In this document: piece by piece, positions 42,801 to 54,800 of the stretch
Numbering within the stretch: position 1 is the stretch's first letter
How the letters are laid out: each line of letters opens with the position of its first letter
Assembly: GCA_000149265.1 (NCBI GenBank)
Contig: CH002571.1
Span: forward strand, 115,138-179,137
Direction: 5' to 3'
DNA: 64,000 bases
Source: Ciona savignyi
Taxonomy: Eukaryota; Chordata; Ascidiacea; Phlebobranchia; Cionidae
Notes under the pieces: model-generated
Told to the model about the DNA's origin: nothing
What the model saw: only the letters and a program-made list of their open reading frames with translations
The model's database searches: none
Position numbers and translations under genes: made by a program

Positions 42801-45800
42801 GCACCATATTTCCAGTGAATTTGTGAAGGTGGTTGTTAGGTGCTTCACACTCAATTTTTCCTGTGATAACATTAACAGCTTTTTTGGTACTTTGTAAAAG
42901 ATTTGTTAACAGTTCTTTTTTTTGACGTTCGAATTGTTATAATTATGTTATGTACTTGAGCTACAATCCAAAAACTTATTTTTAGCTACAACCTAAAAAA
43001 TAAATAAAGAACTTGTAGTGTATGTTAGTCATGCCCAAAANNNNNNNNNNNNNNNNNNNNNNNNNNNNNNNNNNNNNNNNNNNNNNNNNNNNNNNNNNNN
43101 NNNNNNNNNNNNNNNNNNNNNNNNNNNNNNNNNNNNNNNNACTTTGTCAAAGATTTGTTTTACAGTTTTTTTTTGACGTTCGAAGTTGTTATATTTATGT
43201 TATGTACTCAGAAGAAGCTACAATCCAAAAACTTTTATTTTTAGCTACAACCTAAAAAATGAAAGAACTTGTAGTGTATGGAAATGTGGATGTTAATCAT
43301 GCCCAAAAATCAGTTTACAATGTGTAATCATATTTGTGATTTTAAAATTCTACCTTTGAAACTAGACAACTTCTCCCAGATCATTGCTTAATATTCCACT
43401 TTCTGGAAGTGCTTGCTTTACTTTCAAATTGGTCTCCCTGAAATAAACAAACTAAGCATGACAAGCTAATAATTTATTTTTATGAATAATAATGCAATTT
43501 TTTTACAATTTAAGTGTTATTTGAAATCATAAATATTAATCTAGTTGGAAGATGTACATACACAGTTCATAAACAATTTTATCCACTAAATGTTTCACTT
43601 TAGGAATTTTCATGTACGGTATAAATAAACTCACCCATCTAACTCAGCAGTTTCCACAAACACCATGTTTTGTTCCCCACTTGATGAGAGTAGTACCACA
43701 TCAGCCTAAAAATATTTAGATAGTTGCACCTTCGTATAGGATACTCTTTTGTAACCAAAATGTGGGGAAATTCAATTTTAAAAAAATGAGAAAATTAAAG
43801 CACTTAGTTTGGTTGCTGGGGGTCAACTAACTTTGTTTAGTGGGTTAATATACCTTTGCCAAAGGGTTTTAGCTCAACTCTTCACTAGTTAGTCAGTGAA
43901 TTGGGTCCTTGGGCAATGCACGGCGGACATTTCCAAAACCCACTTGATTAAAGGGTTTTACCAAAACTGAAAGAAACTTGGGGGACATTTTACCAAAACT
44001 GAAAGTACCTGGGCACGGCACTTAATGTACTGTACCTTGATCCAGTCAAATATTGTAGTTACAATTGAAAATCATAAAATGAAACTGATGAGAATACAAC
44101 AAATTACATTATTGCTGGAATTAAACTATGAACACACATAAACTATAAAAAAAGCATTGAGAATCAATCAGATAGCATCAGACAATACTAATATTATAGG
44201 ACCAACATATTCCAAGCTCGGAGGTTAAGTTAAATTGTCAGACATATTAAAATTGAAAATATATAATATAACTTACCGGTAAATGTTCATTATTTATTAC
44301 TTTTATGATATCACCAACACAAAGATTCATCCAGCGTTCTTTTATCAACCTATAACAACAGATGTGTAATGGCATTATTAAATCGCTTACAAAATAAGAT
44401 GATACAAGTGTTAACACAGGGTGTGGAAAATTATGTTACCCTTTGAAACGAACAACCCGACACAGTTATATTCATGGAGCGATTAGGGTATGCACTTCTG
44501 CATTTTCCCATCTACAGGAGTAAAACACAAGTAAACTAAGCAAGGACATAACTCGGATGAAAAGTGAAATGACTTCATGCTGTTAGAACCTAATGCTGTA
44601 CTACCTGATATTTAACCACATACAATCTTCAGTGAGAGCTGCCTAGGTTTATAGAGTGGTACTTATGGTATGCTATATTATTGTTATAAAAACCTTGACG
44701 GTTGTGTTCAGGTTTGCCACTTGTTCATATTATATTTCACATTTGACCCTTGTGGCCTATAGTTTTAGGGTTAATCATGACTGTAGTAACAAGCGTAAAA
44801 CAGTATTGCTTTTTGATTGATTTTGGAAGTGGTGTATATAGAAAGTACTGTAGTTATTATGTCACTTTTGTTCCCATTTCAAGGAATAAAAGCTAATTTA
44901 ATATAATTAAGTGTTCTACCAACGCTTAATAAAAAAAAAACTTACTCTCCATTTTTTAGCACCAGCGTCTTTCTATTGTTGATTGCATTGTCACTCTTAT
45001 GGCGGTGCTAAATAACAAATTTACCCATTAAAATACAACACATACACTTTTATTTCCAGTATAGAAAAAGACATGGAGAAAGGACAGGATACTTATTTTT
45101 AGTTTTGCACTGGAAAAAGGATACACACTGAAGTCAGTCAAAATACAGCATGCCATTTGTTGGTAATTAATAAACAAGTTTTGTTTTGACTTACGTAATC
45201 ATCATATGCATCCTTGACTGCTGTAATCGCAAGCACAATGATAATAGGAATTAAGGTAGTTACAGGATTCAATGAGGAAATTTCATCAATAAACTGAAAG
45301 AAAATTAAAATGATCATCATTTTATCTCATTAAAGAGTTTTTACTCACCGTAAGAATTAATAAAAATATGAAGTACAAATTGACTACTCTGTGAAACTGT
45401 TCGAACAAGTTAATGAAGAGGAAATTGTACCAAGTGTAATGCGAAGTCTTGATGTCATTGCGCTGGAAAAAATATGTGGTTGATATAACAAGAATAATTA
45501 TCTATGATACGACAAGATACTCATGTTTATACCCGGGGATGGGAAACAGCATGCATTCATCATAGCATAACTAGTATCCTCACCCAAGGCTTGTTATAAA
45601 GTTTTACATGTGGTCTGCTAATAGTCAAAACTTTCCCTTGCAATTATTAAACAATAACACAAATAAAGTTGAAAATTAAACAGTTTTACCACATATTTGA
45701 ATGTCGCGTTGTATTCATGCTCATTTGCTGAAACCTGTCTCTGTTCCTCTAGAATAACAACAAAATTTAGAAAAAAAGTGCCCTATTACAAATTACATAA

Positions 45801-45840
45801 AGAACAGAACCTAACCAAGTGCTATATTTAAGCTTGACAT
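33715..45840 (-). CDS. ATP8B2-like: ATP8B2/4-like P4-ATPase lipid flippase, copy A (32 exons, two frameshifts)
   Basis: P4-ATPases flip phospholipids to the cytosolic leaflet of plasma and Golgi-endosomal membranes, usually with a CDC50/TMEM30 partner. The product is about 1133 residues once two extra bases are discounted. It has ten predicted membrane segments and all catalytic motifs: LDGETN (actuator), PISL (P4 signature), DKTGTLTQN (phosphorylated Asp), CKGADS (nucleotide domain), LTGDKQET and [16 protein letters not shown]-type tail sequence is absent. Best resemblance by eye is to vertebrate ATP8B2/ATP8B4 ([34 protein letters not shown]). Exon coordinates are in the three block entries below. 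It lies 1.6 kb downstream of its tandem paralogue on the same strand. The one-base insertions at 41831 and 43375 would truncate the protein if real; they may instead be sequence errors beside the assembly gap. Confidence 0.9.
35009..35235 (+). repeat. SINE fragment, 5' truncated, in ATP8B copy A intron 27
   Basis: It shares long blocks with the copy at 23873, including GCCTGAACCCAGCGGATTA, TTCTACCAAATTGAAGGAAC and CATACACAACACACTGCAAT, and ends near a degenerate ATTCCTATCC tail. The tRNA-like head is missing. It is antisense to the host gene. Confidence 0.8.
36986..41846 (-). CDS. ATP8B2-like: ATP8B copy A, exons 12-22: PISL motif, phosphorylation site, nucleotide domain
   Basis: Exons: 41724-41846, 41451-41559, 40878-41021, 40507-40672, 40158-40274, 40002-40088, 37810-37913, 37559-37628, 37364-37494, 37143-37307, 36986-37069. 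Exon 12 encodes M3-M4 with [10 protein letters not shown] but carries one extra T at 41831-41832; removing it restores VYLPWESF. Exon 13 ends ARTTTLNE with a GC donor (GAG then GCATGA). Exon 14 holds [14 protein letters not shown]. Exons 16-18 hold [20 protein letters not shown] and YCKGADS; exon 21 holds [20 protein letters not shown]. All other junctions are GT-AG and phase-consistent, and match copy B except for the length of exon 22. Confidence 0.88.
38151..39287. mobile_element. hAT-type non-autonomous element, 1137 bp, with 8-bp target duplication
   Basis: The ends are an inverted pair: TAGGGATGCACAATATAG at the left (38151-38168) and its reverse complement at the right (ending 39287). 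It is flanked on both sides by the direct repeat AACATTTC (38143-38150 and 39288-39295), a perfect 8-bp target-site duplication typical of hAT transposons. Subterminal regions repeat TTCGAATC/ATTCGAA motifs on both sides. The interior is partly CpG-bearing and holds no recognisable transposase; a 100-codon minus-strand frame there is not convincing. It sits in intron 17 of flippase copy A. Confidence 0.88.
41831..41832 (-). other. One-base insertion (frameshift) in ATP8B copy A exon 12
   Basis: Exon 12 is 123 bases while the homologous exon of copy B is 122, and the flanking exon phases require 122. Minus-strand GTTTATTCTTCCATGG would read VYLPW, as in vertebrate ATP8B2/4, if one T were absent. 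As written the frame shifts and meets a stop in exon 13. It may be a sequencing error or a real null allele. Confidence 0.75.
42245..45840 (-). CDS. ATP8B2-like: ATP8B copy A, exons 1-11: N-terminus, M1-M2, actuator domain
   Basis: Exons in transcription order: 45816-45840 (proposed), 45690-45748, 45349-45462, 45195-45293, 44946-45007, 44277-44349, 43635-43705, 43354-43437, 42672-42860, 42384-42442, 42245-42319. The proposed first exon encodes MSSLNIAL and its phase (+1) fits exon 2 ([19 protein letters not shown]). M1-M2 lie in exons 3-4 ([33 protein letters not shown]). The actuator domain spans exons 5-9, with VGDIIK, AELDG/ETN across an exon junction, and [15 protein letters not shown]. 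Exon 8 carries one extra G (GGG at 43375-43377); without it the exon reads LEKLSSFKG as expected and the splice phases fit. The 100-N gap and a duplicated flank lie in the intron between exons 8 and 9. Confidence 0.85.
42889..43313. repeat. Duplicated segment on both sides of the assembly gap
   Basis: The sequence left of the gap (42889-43040) recurs right of it (43141-43308) with small differences. Shared landmarks are a T-run before GACGTTCGAA, AGCTACAATCCAAAAACTT, TTTTAGCTACAACCTAAAAA and GAACTTGTAGTGTATG. This looks like two unmerged ends of overlapping contigs, or alleles, instead of a true tandem repeat. Confidence 0.8.
43041..43140. other. Assembly gap (100 N)
   Basis: A run of exactly 100 N, the usual placeholder for a gap of unknown size. 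It lies in an intron of flippase copy A and is flanked by two near-identical segments. Confidence 0.99.
43375..43377 (-). other. One-base insertion (frameshift) in ATP8B copy A exon 8
   Basis: Exon 8 (43354-43437) is 84 bases; copy B has 83 and the neighbouring phases need 83. A run of three G on the minus strand is the likely site: with two, the frame reads LEKLSSFKG into the next exon. As written an in-frame TAG occurs at 43362-43364. The exon is about 0.2 kb from the assembly gap, so error is plausible. Confidence 0.75.
43869..43980 (+). repeat. Degenerate SINE fragment
   Basis: Recognisable by GGGTCCTTGGGCAATGCAC, GGACATT and AGGGTTTTACCAAAACTGAA, which align to the body of the 23873 family with many changes. 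It lies in intron 6 of flippase copy A. Confidence 0.6.
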
Positions 45841-47416
45841 AGTTTGTTTGAATAGAGACAGACAGGGACATAGGTAAAATAAAAAAGGTAAATGAAAGTA
45901 AAGGGATAATAGTAATTAAAACATCAATTAACAAAATTTGATAATAAGTGTGTTAGTATTGATGAAGGATATTGATAAAGCAATTAAGACCGGGTTTTCA
46001 ATTTGAAAATTGAATTCCATGTAAAATTGCATCCACCCCATGTTACAATACACACCAGGGCTTTCACATAAAGTTGTATTTAGATCACTTAATACACTTC
46101 CATTTTTGCTTTATCATCGAATACCTGATTTAAGAAGTTTTTTTACCTGTTGTTTGCTTTTGAAAACAGTTCCAAACATTCATTTGAATCACCTATTAAA
46201 ACTTCTTAAAAAAAGAAACTCTATTTGCGAACAAGCTGAACTAGCAAATGTTAATCAAAAACAGCTTAACAAGATTGTATACTTGTGTATTTCATTTTTG
46301 AGTAAATACAAAGACAAACATGAGTTTAGTGCAAAGATAAAATTATGAAACGCATAGATTGATTCTACTATATATTCCAGCATAAATTTTAATACTACTT
46401 TCAATTCACCAAAATATTTTTCTTAGTTGCGAAAACACTACACTATTACTCATACAGCTAAATTCTCAACTTCTATACATAAGATAGGATAGGAAAGGAT
46501 ATAGGATATTACTCATACATCTTGCTTAATTCTCAAGTTCTAAACATAAATTAGTGCAGGAAATTAAAGAACAAAAACAATGAAACTTTCACTGATAATC
46601 ATACATTCACTTATTCCCTGTAAAAAACAGGTCCAAAATTTGCGCAATAAAAGAATCCTGATGAATAAGTGAATATTACACTGGGTCTTATGAGCGTAAG
46701 GCTTAATTATTAACTACAGACCGTGATGATGTCAAACCAAACATACACAGCTAAGCCAATCTGCTGGGTACACCATGTACAAATAATATTCAAGTAATAC
46801 ATTACAACGTGATTATAAATATTTTAAGGCATATTTTTAATCGCGAAATTATTTATAATATATAATTAAGTTTCTGTATATGAATGTAAATAGGAAGTTT
46901 AGAAGTTTTAAACTGAAACCTATTTTTAAACTTACTATTAGAAATTAAATAAAAATAACAAAAGTTCAGAAATATAAGAAATGTGATGCTGGTATCACTT
47001 TACAAGGCAAAATCTTTGCGAGTATATTGATGAATAATGAAAAAATTACTCCTTCTTAAAATATTTAGGTCCATATATTTCAAAAGTGGACTTAAGACAA
47101 GAAATCGATGAGTACCATGAGAGTAATTAGCATAGTAAAAATATAATTTGTTTTGGAATGAGGACAACTCTTACCTTATGATTATGATGTAATAACAAAG
47201 TATTTAGTGCATACAGTTGTGTCAATACAACTCTTAAAAGTGCAACACAGTACAACTGAGCAAAGTATAAAAATGAGAAACTCTCTTACATTTCTTTGAT
47301 GGAGGGAAACAAACAAAGTTCACTATTTAAGGCCGCTGTAGAACAATTGTTAAGAATTTAAGCAAATTAGCACAACAATAAAGGACAAAATGGTTATGAG
47401 GCAAAGTAATGTAGCC
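45841..47416. other. Spacer between tandem flippase genes; promoter side of copy A
   Basis: This 1.6 kb, AT-rich spacer must hold the 3' UTR of copy B and the promoter of copy A. A short orphan of the SINE tail (GATAGGAAAGGATATAGGATA) lies at 46486-46510. A 102-codon plus-strand open frame at 46040-46348 is unrecognised and probably chance. No other gene or RNA seen. Confidence 0.4.
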
Positions 47417-50400
47417 CTACAATGGAAGCTGCCTGTAAAGCTCTTGGTCTGTGGGGATGGGGGGAGGGGTTGCAGGTTTAACAGGCGACGATTGATGATT
47501 GTTCTGAGATTGCCGCTGAGAGTTGTTTCTTCTCATGCTCATTCTCCCCGTTGTAATGAGGTCCCCAAACCCACGTTCATGGGAGAAAGCGTACCCTGAC
47601 CTCGCACGTGATCCACGTCTCTTGATTTGGAATTTCGATTTAATTTTCTCAGACATAGCATGTAGACTCTCTGCAGCCTTCATTTTACGCTGCTTCGCTT
47701 TGTGAGCCTCTTCAAGTTGACGTTTCATTATCTGTACAAATAAAATATTGTTACGATTGAAATAAAATTTGCTATTTGCACATTTAAACAATTTTACAAT
47801 TCATAAAAACTTAAGTTTAAGGCAAAAAATAGTCTAAACCACATTTATATTTTAGAATAAATAAATGGTAATAGAAACAAACATATTTTTCTAGTAGCAT
47901 AAATAATTTTCTTTCATATGAAACTGATTGCCTCAAACTTCAAGTTGGCTGATTTCTTGATGGGGCTTAAAAATCAGAGCCAAAACCTTTACCTTCTCCG
48001 TGTAAGTGGGCCACAAAAGTGAGGTGAGATACCGGGAGGCAACAACTGGTAGGAAGCAAATGGCGCTGACCAACAGCACCGTGAACCATAAGGACGGGAA
48101 CTGGAACGCAGTGCGTGCAACTCCTGTGCAAATTTTTTTTAAAGGATTTAAACTTTTTTTGTCTTATTCTTCAACCATTTTAACAGCTTTTTTTGAGTGA
48201 TTTTTTAATAAATTTTGATTTAAACTTGATAATACAGTAAACAGCTACTTACCAACAAATGGGAAATTATTCGGTAAAATTTGATACAAGCCATTGCTAT
48301 ACATTGCAAATGTCACAAGAAAATATATTCCAATGCTTCCCCATATAAAGAAATGGTTAATAGGTGTCCAATATGAAGTGTCTAAAGCAACCTATAATGT
48401 GGAAGATGTAGATTGAACCAATTTTAGCAAAGCTTATGTTAATAAGACTCATAGTAATTAGTTTATTGCAATGTCTAGTTTACCAGGGAAGTTTGGGTAG
48501 TTTTAGTTCAAATCTTTAATTTAAATGCCTAGCTTGATATTTCAAGTTTAGTTAAAATAAAAAATCTAAACAACCAAAAACAACCCGTAAAAGCACCACA
48601 AATGGTATTTGGAAAACTATACTAAAATAATTCAACATTGATGCTTTTTATATTATTTATTCCATGTGCGAAAAAATGTATAAATTTTTAAGTACTTAGA
48701 GAAAGATTACAACAAATAGGAATGCAGAAATGACTTTGTAAATTTATCTATTGGTACAACTATATTTTGAATTGTCAAAATTGAGAATAAAACTTAATTT
48801 GTTTTTTTTGTAATGTGTACCTAAATTTGGTGGTTGACAATATTTAAACAGGCTTCGTACTGAGCATAAGCAAAATACCACAATTGTTATGGTCCATAAC
48901 ACCTATCCAAACAAAATGTAAAAACTGCCACAGTTACTATGTGATCTTTATGTATTTACCTGAAGTGTAACTACAATGATCAAACTTGTGGAAATGACGA
49001 TGGACAAAGTTTGCAAATCAGTAATGTTGGTTCCATCTGAATGCATACCATCAACAAAGGCTCCGTAGGGAATGAAAAACAACGCAAGGCTGGTGAATAT
49101 CCCTCGGATTATACTGCAACAAACATTTAATCATTACTGGTTACAAAATTAAGCAGAATAAATTTTCACCACATTTTTAAGGTACTAAGACTCCAACAGA
49201 TTAAAGTAATGTTTGTATATATTATACTATGGGTACAACTACCAACTGTTTTGGTTGTGAATGTATCAAAACATCAACCCCCTAGTTTGTGATGTCATCA
49301 CTAAACCATTACAATATGCATCAGGTTGTACAGAACACTTACCTTCTGAAGAATATTTTGATGTTAAAAAGCTCATTTGTTTGCCCAGGTAGATATAGCT
49401 TTGGAAACTTGATGCAGTATTCATCGTTTAGATCCTAAGATTGACCTTTTCATAAGAGAAATTTCCCAAAAAAACAACAATACACAAGAACAAGAATATG
49501 TTATGATGCTGCATACCAAACTTACACGAGTGATACATCATGAAAAATTATTCGGTGAAATTTTTACAAGAAAAAAAAACAGTAATATACCTGGTCGAAA
49601 ACAGCTAACATGAATACTGGCATGGAGGTGTAGACAAGATTGTAGAGTGTCACAAACCAATCATCAAAACTCGACTGCCACAATGAAATAAGAGTTAAGA
49701 TGAAATGGTGTGTGCATGATTTACATGACATTATAATGAAAGTTTACAACACCATTTCGGATTCCTGACTGCAGATGCATGATGGGTGTGGGAATTAAGT
49801 TCTACTTCAAGGAATGTTAGCGACATGATCTACAACACTTTTGCGTATGAAAATGAGTTACATGAATAAATATCTAATAATGAGCATGGACTACGATGAT
49901 TGGCATTTGAGTGATAATACCTGATAGAAGACTGCTATGCACATCACAGGGAAGGAGGTATAACGCTACATTGTACAATCCGACAAACGAGGCATCATAA
50001 ATAGTCTGTGCATTCGTTTGCAAGTGGAGAAATTACAGCAATTTAACTGTTAATGATGTTGCAAATGCATCCATCATGTTTAAAGCTTTTCCCATTTTAA
50101 GTGACACCATTGTATGGCAAGTGGAATGTTGAAATAATATTGGCAAACTTAGAGGTGTCAGTGGTGCAGACAGCTAACTTGCCTTCTAAATCGCATCTCT
50201 GGTACCCCTACTGGTGGCAACTGGCTAAGTCATGAAATGTTTTAAAAAACTACAACTGCAATAGCAATTATGGATGCGACAAACACAACCTAAAGATTGG
50301 ACCAAAATACATCATTTAACACTAAAAATTACCTCCGTAACTTTTTAAAACGTCCACATGCTGTTGATTGTCTCATCCATATTCGATATTCGTCATGGTT

Positions 50401-51835
50401 TTTACATTCGACACAATTTACTAGATATGGTTGAAAATACTATGGATTCACTATTTACCATACTACAAATATTTCACTATTTACATACCAGTACTACAAT
50501 ACCACCATAATGACAATTAAACATCAATAAATATTTGGTAGTTAACATTACATAATTGGACTGGCTGTACAAGCCCAATTCAAATACCAAGCTTCATACA
50601 ATACAAATTTCATCTGGGGTGACAACCAATTGACAAAAAACTAAAAGTATAGTTAGTTTTAATCGGTTACATATAAGGTATGAATCATGAATCTTACTTG
50701 CGCAGTGAGGCCATTAAAGAAGGAATACCAGAAATGCACCAAAGTAAAGGCAAAGTTCTTGTAGAAAAAGTATCCAAAAAATTTGCAGATCCTCATGTAA
50801 GACCATCGACCGTGGACCAGCAGTAACCTCTCCAGAAATCTAATAAAATGTGATTATGTTATGGTGTATTGTCCATAGTGCTTTATGGTTAGTTTGCTTT
50901 GCTCTCTGGTTTCCCAAATTATTTTAGAACAGAAACTGAACTACAGTATGTCGGGTTTACAAACCTGAATTGTCCAAAAGCGAAATCAGCGGACAAAACA
51001 GCTTGTGTCCCTTCCTCCCCACTTATCCCAACTCCTATGTGAGCAGCTGTGAGGAAATGCGAGTATTGATTAACATTTTAGTGGTACATGACATGATAGA
51101 TGCGCATGTTTATCATCTAGGCCGAAAAAACAACATCGTACAATTTTTAGTAAACTTTACTAATATTTTTCTCCAAAACTATATAGCAGCAGTAAAATAA
51201 ACCACAACAATGAAACTGGAGAAGAAGGCTACACGAACATTTAAAACAATACAAAATTAAAAAAGGTTATAAATAATAAATATAATGGATATGCCCAGCA
51301 AACCTAAGCAATATTCCAATAACTTGTTAAGAAAAAATTAAAATAAAACAATATAAAGCCCCAGAAAAGACTGTGTGGTTAAGCACGACCAGTACTGAGG
51401 GGAAGCCGGCTTTAGAAGATGGTGTAGCCCTGAAAGCCTGGACCAGTAGATAGAGCTCAGGAATCATAACATTATCACATTGCTGTCGGTTTGTAGGAGC
51501 TATTACAGTTGTAGATGTTTATTAATAATATTTAAATTTTAAATATCAACACTGCACACTCTTGACACCTGCTATTTTGATTAGATCTTGGCAACTAAAA
51601 TTAAAAGAATATAATTTCCAAGATGGTTGCAAACAGGAAAAACAAGTTTACCTTTAATCATGCTCACATCATTAGCACCGTCTCCTATAGCTAACGTGAC
51701 AGCTTTTTGGTTCTGTTTTACAAGTTCTACTACTTTAGCTTTTTGTAATGGAGTGACCCTGCAGCATATAACTGCTGTGCAAAGTGTAGCTAGCTCGAGG
51801 AACTTTATTGCAAGCTCTTCACTTAACGCATGGAC
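47417..51835 (-). CDS. ATP8B2-like: ATP8B copy B, hinge, M5-M10 and full C-terminal tail
   Basis: Exons: 51652-51835, 50965-51046, 50698-50839, 49591-49674, 49343-49434, 48960-49113, 48253-48391, 47993-48123, 47417-47731. The first holds [11 protein letters not shown]; the second [19 protein letters not shown]; the third [20 protein letters not shown]. The last exon encodes a basic, helical tail ([19 protein letters not shown]), then [15 protein letters not shown] and a serine/proline end QELYRQLPL. In vertebrate ATP8B1 the equivalent tail takes part in autoinhibition relieved by phosphoinositides and phosphorylation; the same role here is inference. Confidence 0.88.
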
Positions 51836-54800
51836 CTAAAAAGGTTTATGTTTGGAAAAATCAATTTTCTCCAGTATAAAAATTAAAAAGAATCAGTTAA
51901 TAATATATTATGACTTCTTTGGTTTTGTGTTTTAGTAATTTATTATGACTTCTTTGGTTTTGTATTTTAAATATTTAAATTAAACAGAATATTATTATTC
52001 AAATTATTTTTATCTTTATAACAAGGATTATTTTAACCTGAACATGATAATTTACACATAGTTTTGCTAAAACAACATATACTTACAAGGCTATGGCCAT
52101 TAATAACAAGTCCAAACTTATTCTCTCCATCTTGTTGGAATACAATAGATCTTCCATTTGCAACTTTGCTTGTATGAACCACCACATTCTGCATTGAAAC
52201 ATAATGTACTAAACGAATTTTCAGTAAACTAACAACTATAAATTCTAATAATATTTTATTTTCTAGGTTTTAAACACTTACTCCTATGTACAAAATCAAC
52301 TAAAATTTACTTAAACTTTGTATAAGCAACTAGGTTGTGTAATGAAGTGGTTGATAATGAATGCTATTCTATATCTAAAATACATGGATACCATGACAAA
52401 GCTTTAATAACAACAATAACAATCTCACAGCTAAGTTGTTCAATTTAATTTGTTCAAAATGTTAGTGAATTTTTTGTTTCTTGCACAAATTAAGTTTTAT
52501 ACTGCGGTCTGCGAAGACAAGTTTAAGCAAAAAACAAGACTGTAAAATAAAGCCAGCAAGGGTATTACATACCGGTGTTAAGTCATCTCTTGATGAAAGA
52601 ACAGATCTGGGCGAGTCCTCACACTGCATGTCTTCGTATGCTTGCTTTATTTCCGATTCAACCTGGAAAAAAACATAGAATACATTTTTCAGCAACTAAA
52701 ATGGTTACCAGTAATAATTTTAGGATTTACATGAATTTCCCAATCTAGTGAGAAAAAAAATTTGACAACTTAAGAAATTATATTAACTACATAGTATTCT
52801 AGCGATCAGTTTTAGCTAATTCATTACATTTATACTAAAATATTCAATCAAATTTTAGGTTGAATCCATTAAAAAACATTGTCTGCTAATTGTACCAGAA
52901 GCCATTTCTTTTTTCATTCTTTACGTTATCCATACCTCCTCGAAAGTATAGCCAGATATTATAAAGACATTTTTCATCTCTTCAGTGAGCATATTGCAAG
53001 AATATCCAATGTTAACAGCAGTCTCTTGCTTGTCACCAGTTAGTACCCAGATCTTGATATTGGCATTTGATAAGTTGGCTATAGTTTCTGGAACTCCATC
53101 CTTAAAAAGAAATTAAGTTTATACAAATTTTTAATTTATATTTAATGCAGCTATTTGCCTTGAATTTAATTGTTGTGATATTTTACTTTCCTACTAACTT
53201 TATACAAAATGACACTTTTTATATAAGTATTAGGTCAAAAACATGTGTAGAGCTGTTTTTTAATCAGTTCAGAATAATTAAGTATCTAGAATTATTATAC
53301 AAGGATAGGAAAGGTTATTTATGTTTTGTCCTCGTGAATGAAAATGTGATTGGCGTTAACACATGGGCAATCATAAGATTACATTGTGCCCACCATCGGG
53401 TTACCGGAACTTTTGCAGTGTCTTTAGTATAATTGGGACGTTTCTTCAATTTGGTAAACCAATTACTCTACTAGGTTCAGGCAAAGCCTGTAAAGTACCT
53501 TGCCCAAGGACACAACAAGTTAACTAACGACCAGTTTCGAACCTGCAGCCCTTCAGCTGGGAGGCAGCTTACCTAGGGAAGAGTACCTTTAAAGCTTAAT
53601 TATGAGCGGTTATTTTTAAATTTTTGCATGTTGAAATAAAAATGTGGGCATGTCATAATACAGGGGTGGGCAACATACGGCCCGCGGGCTGGGTCCGGCC
53701 CGTTAAGGGATTTTAACCGGCCCCCACACTCTATCTAACAATAACCTGTAATGTGGCCCAGGTCAGGTGTGGTGTCTGTAAACCACACTCTGTAATGTGG
53801 TCCGACGCATCATTCCTAAAAGTTGCCTATCGCTCTACTCTTACCACACTGTAAGTGCGAGCTGGTGAAATAAACAATTGCCTAAATGAACAAACAATTA
53901 TGTTAGCACACTTTTTAAACTAACAATACAAAAGCAGAGAGCGTTGTAAACATCCCCCACTACTGAGTAACAACGTGACTGTTAAGTGTAAGTTTTTCTT
54001 TATCTGTTATCAGTTATATTTAAATTCTAAATACAAATGGATTTTATAAATTATTAAGGATCATTAACCATGGAATATCCTAGAAACGTAAAGTTGGCAG
54101 AGAATGTCGAGCATTTAACAAAGATTGGATACCGAAGTATTTTTTTACAAAGTTTGGCAACAAAGCAGTATGTGTATGTGGTCAATAAATATATGGTTAA
54201 TATATTGAATATTATTTATCTAATAATCCGTCCCACCAAGGACTTCATTATAATACGATGCATCATATTTAAATCGACTCGCGTTTTGTATCTTAAATTT
54301 GAATATCATGAGTATTTTGCAAGACTGAAGCCAAAAACAGATTTGTTGGGACATATCTGACAACTACAGTTGGTTGCTCTGGGTAGTATGCATGTTGCCT
54401 GGTACCTGTAACTTGTCTTCAACAGCAGTTGCACCAAGCAACTCCATATCTCTTTCTATCTCCTCATAAACAGCAGACAAGCGGTCCTCTCTATCTTCTA
54501 ATGCCATACTTGCTTTACTATGAGCTTCTTTCCATACTGAAGAAGTGTTTTGTATTAATGGCTTCTTACAGAAAATTGTTAAAAAATAAACTTAAAAATA
54601 AGATAAATTGGGAATTTTTAAATCCTTCAAAAAACTCGTAAAACATGTGAATAGATTTTAATTTATTGACCCTAAATGGAAAAATATATTATCATTTGAC
54701 CATTTGGAATACTCTTTTTAAATATTCTAAATAATTTATAGGATATGAAACCGAAAAACCTTAGAAGTACTCAATTATTTACCTTTATAACTCTCTTCGT

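Noticed and set aside
33715..45840. Calling ATP8B copy A a pseudogene
   Set aside because: All catalytic motifs and more than sixty splice sites are intact; only two +1 changes near an assembly gap speak against function, so error or polymorphism is more likely.
46040..46348. 102-codon open frame between the flippase genes
   Set aside because: A lysine/leucine-rich peptide that I cannot place in a family; AT-rich composition produces such frames by chance.
54070..54360. 96-codon plus-strand frame in a flippase copy B intron
   Set aside because: Considered as a transposase fragment next to the hAT remnant, but no transposase motif is present.
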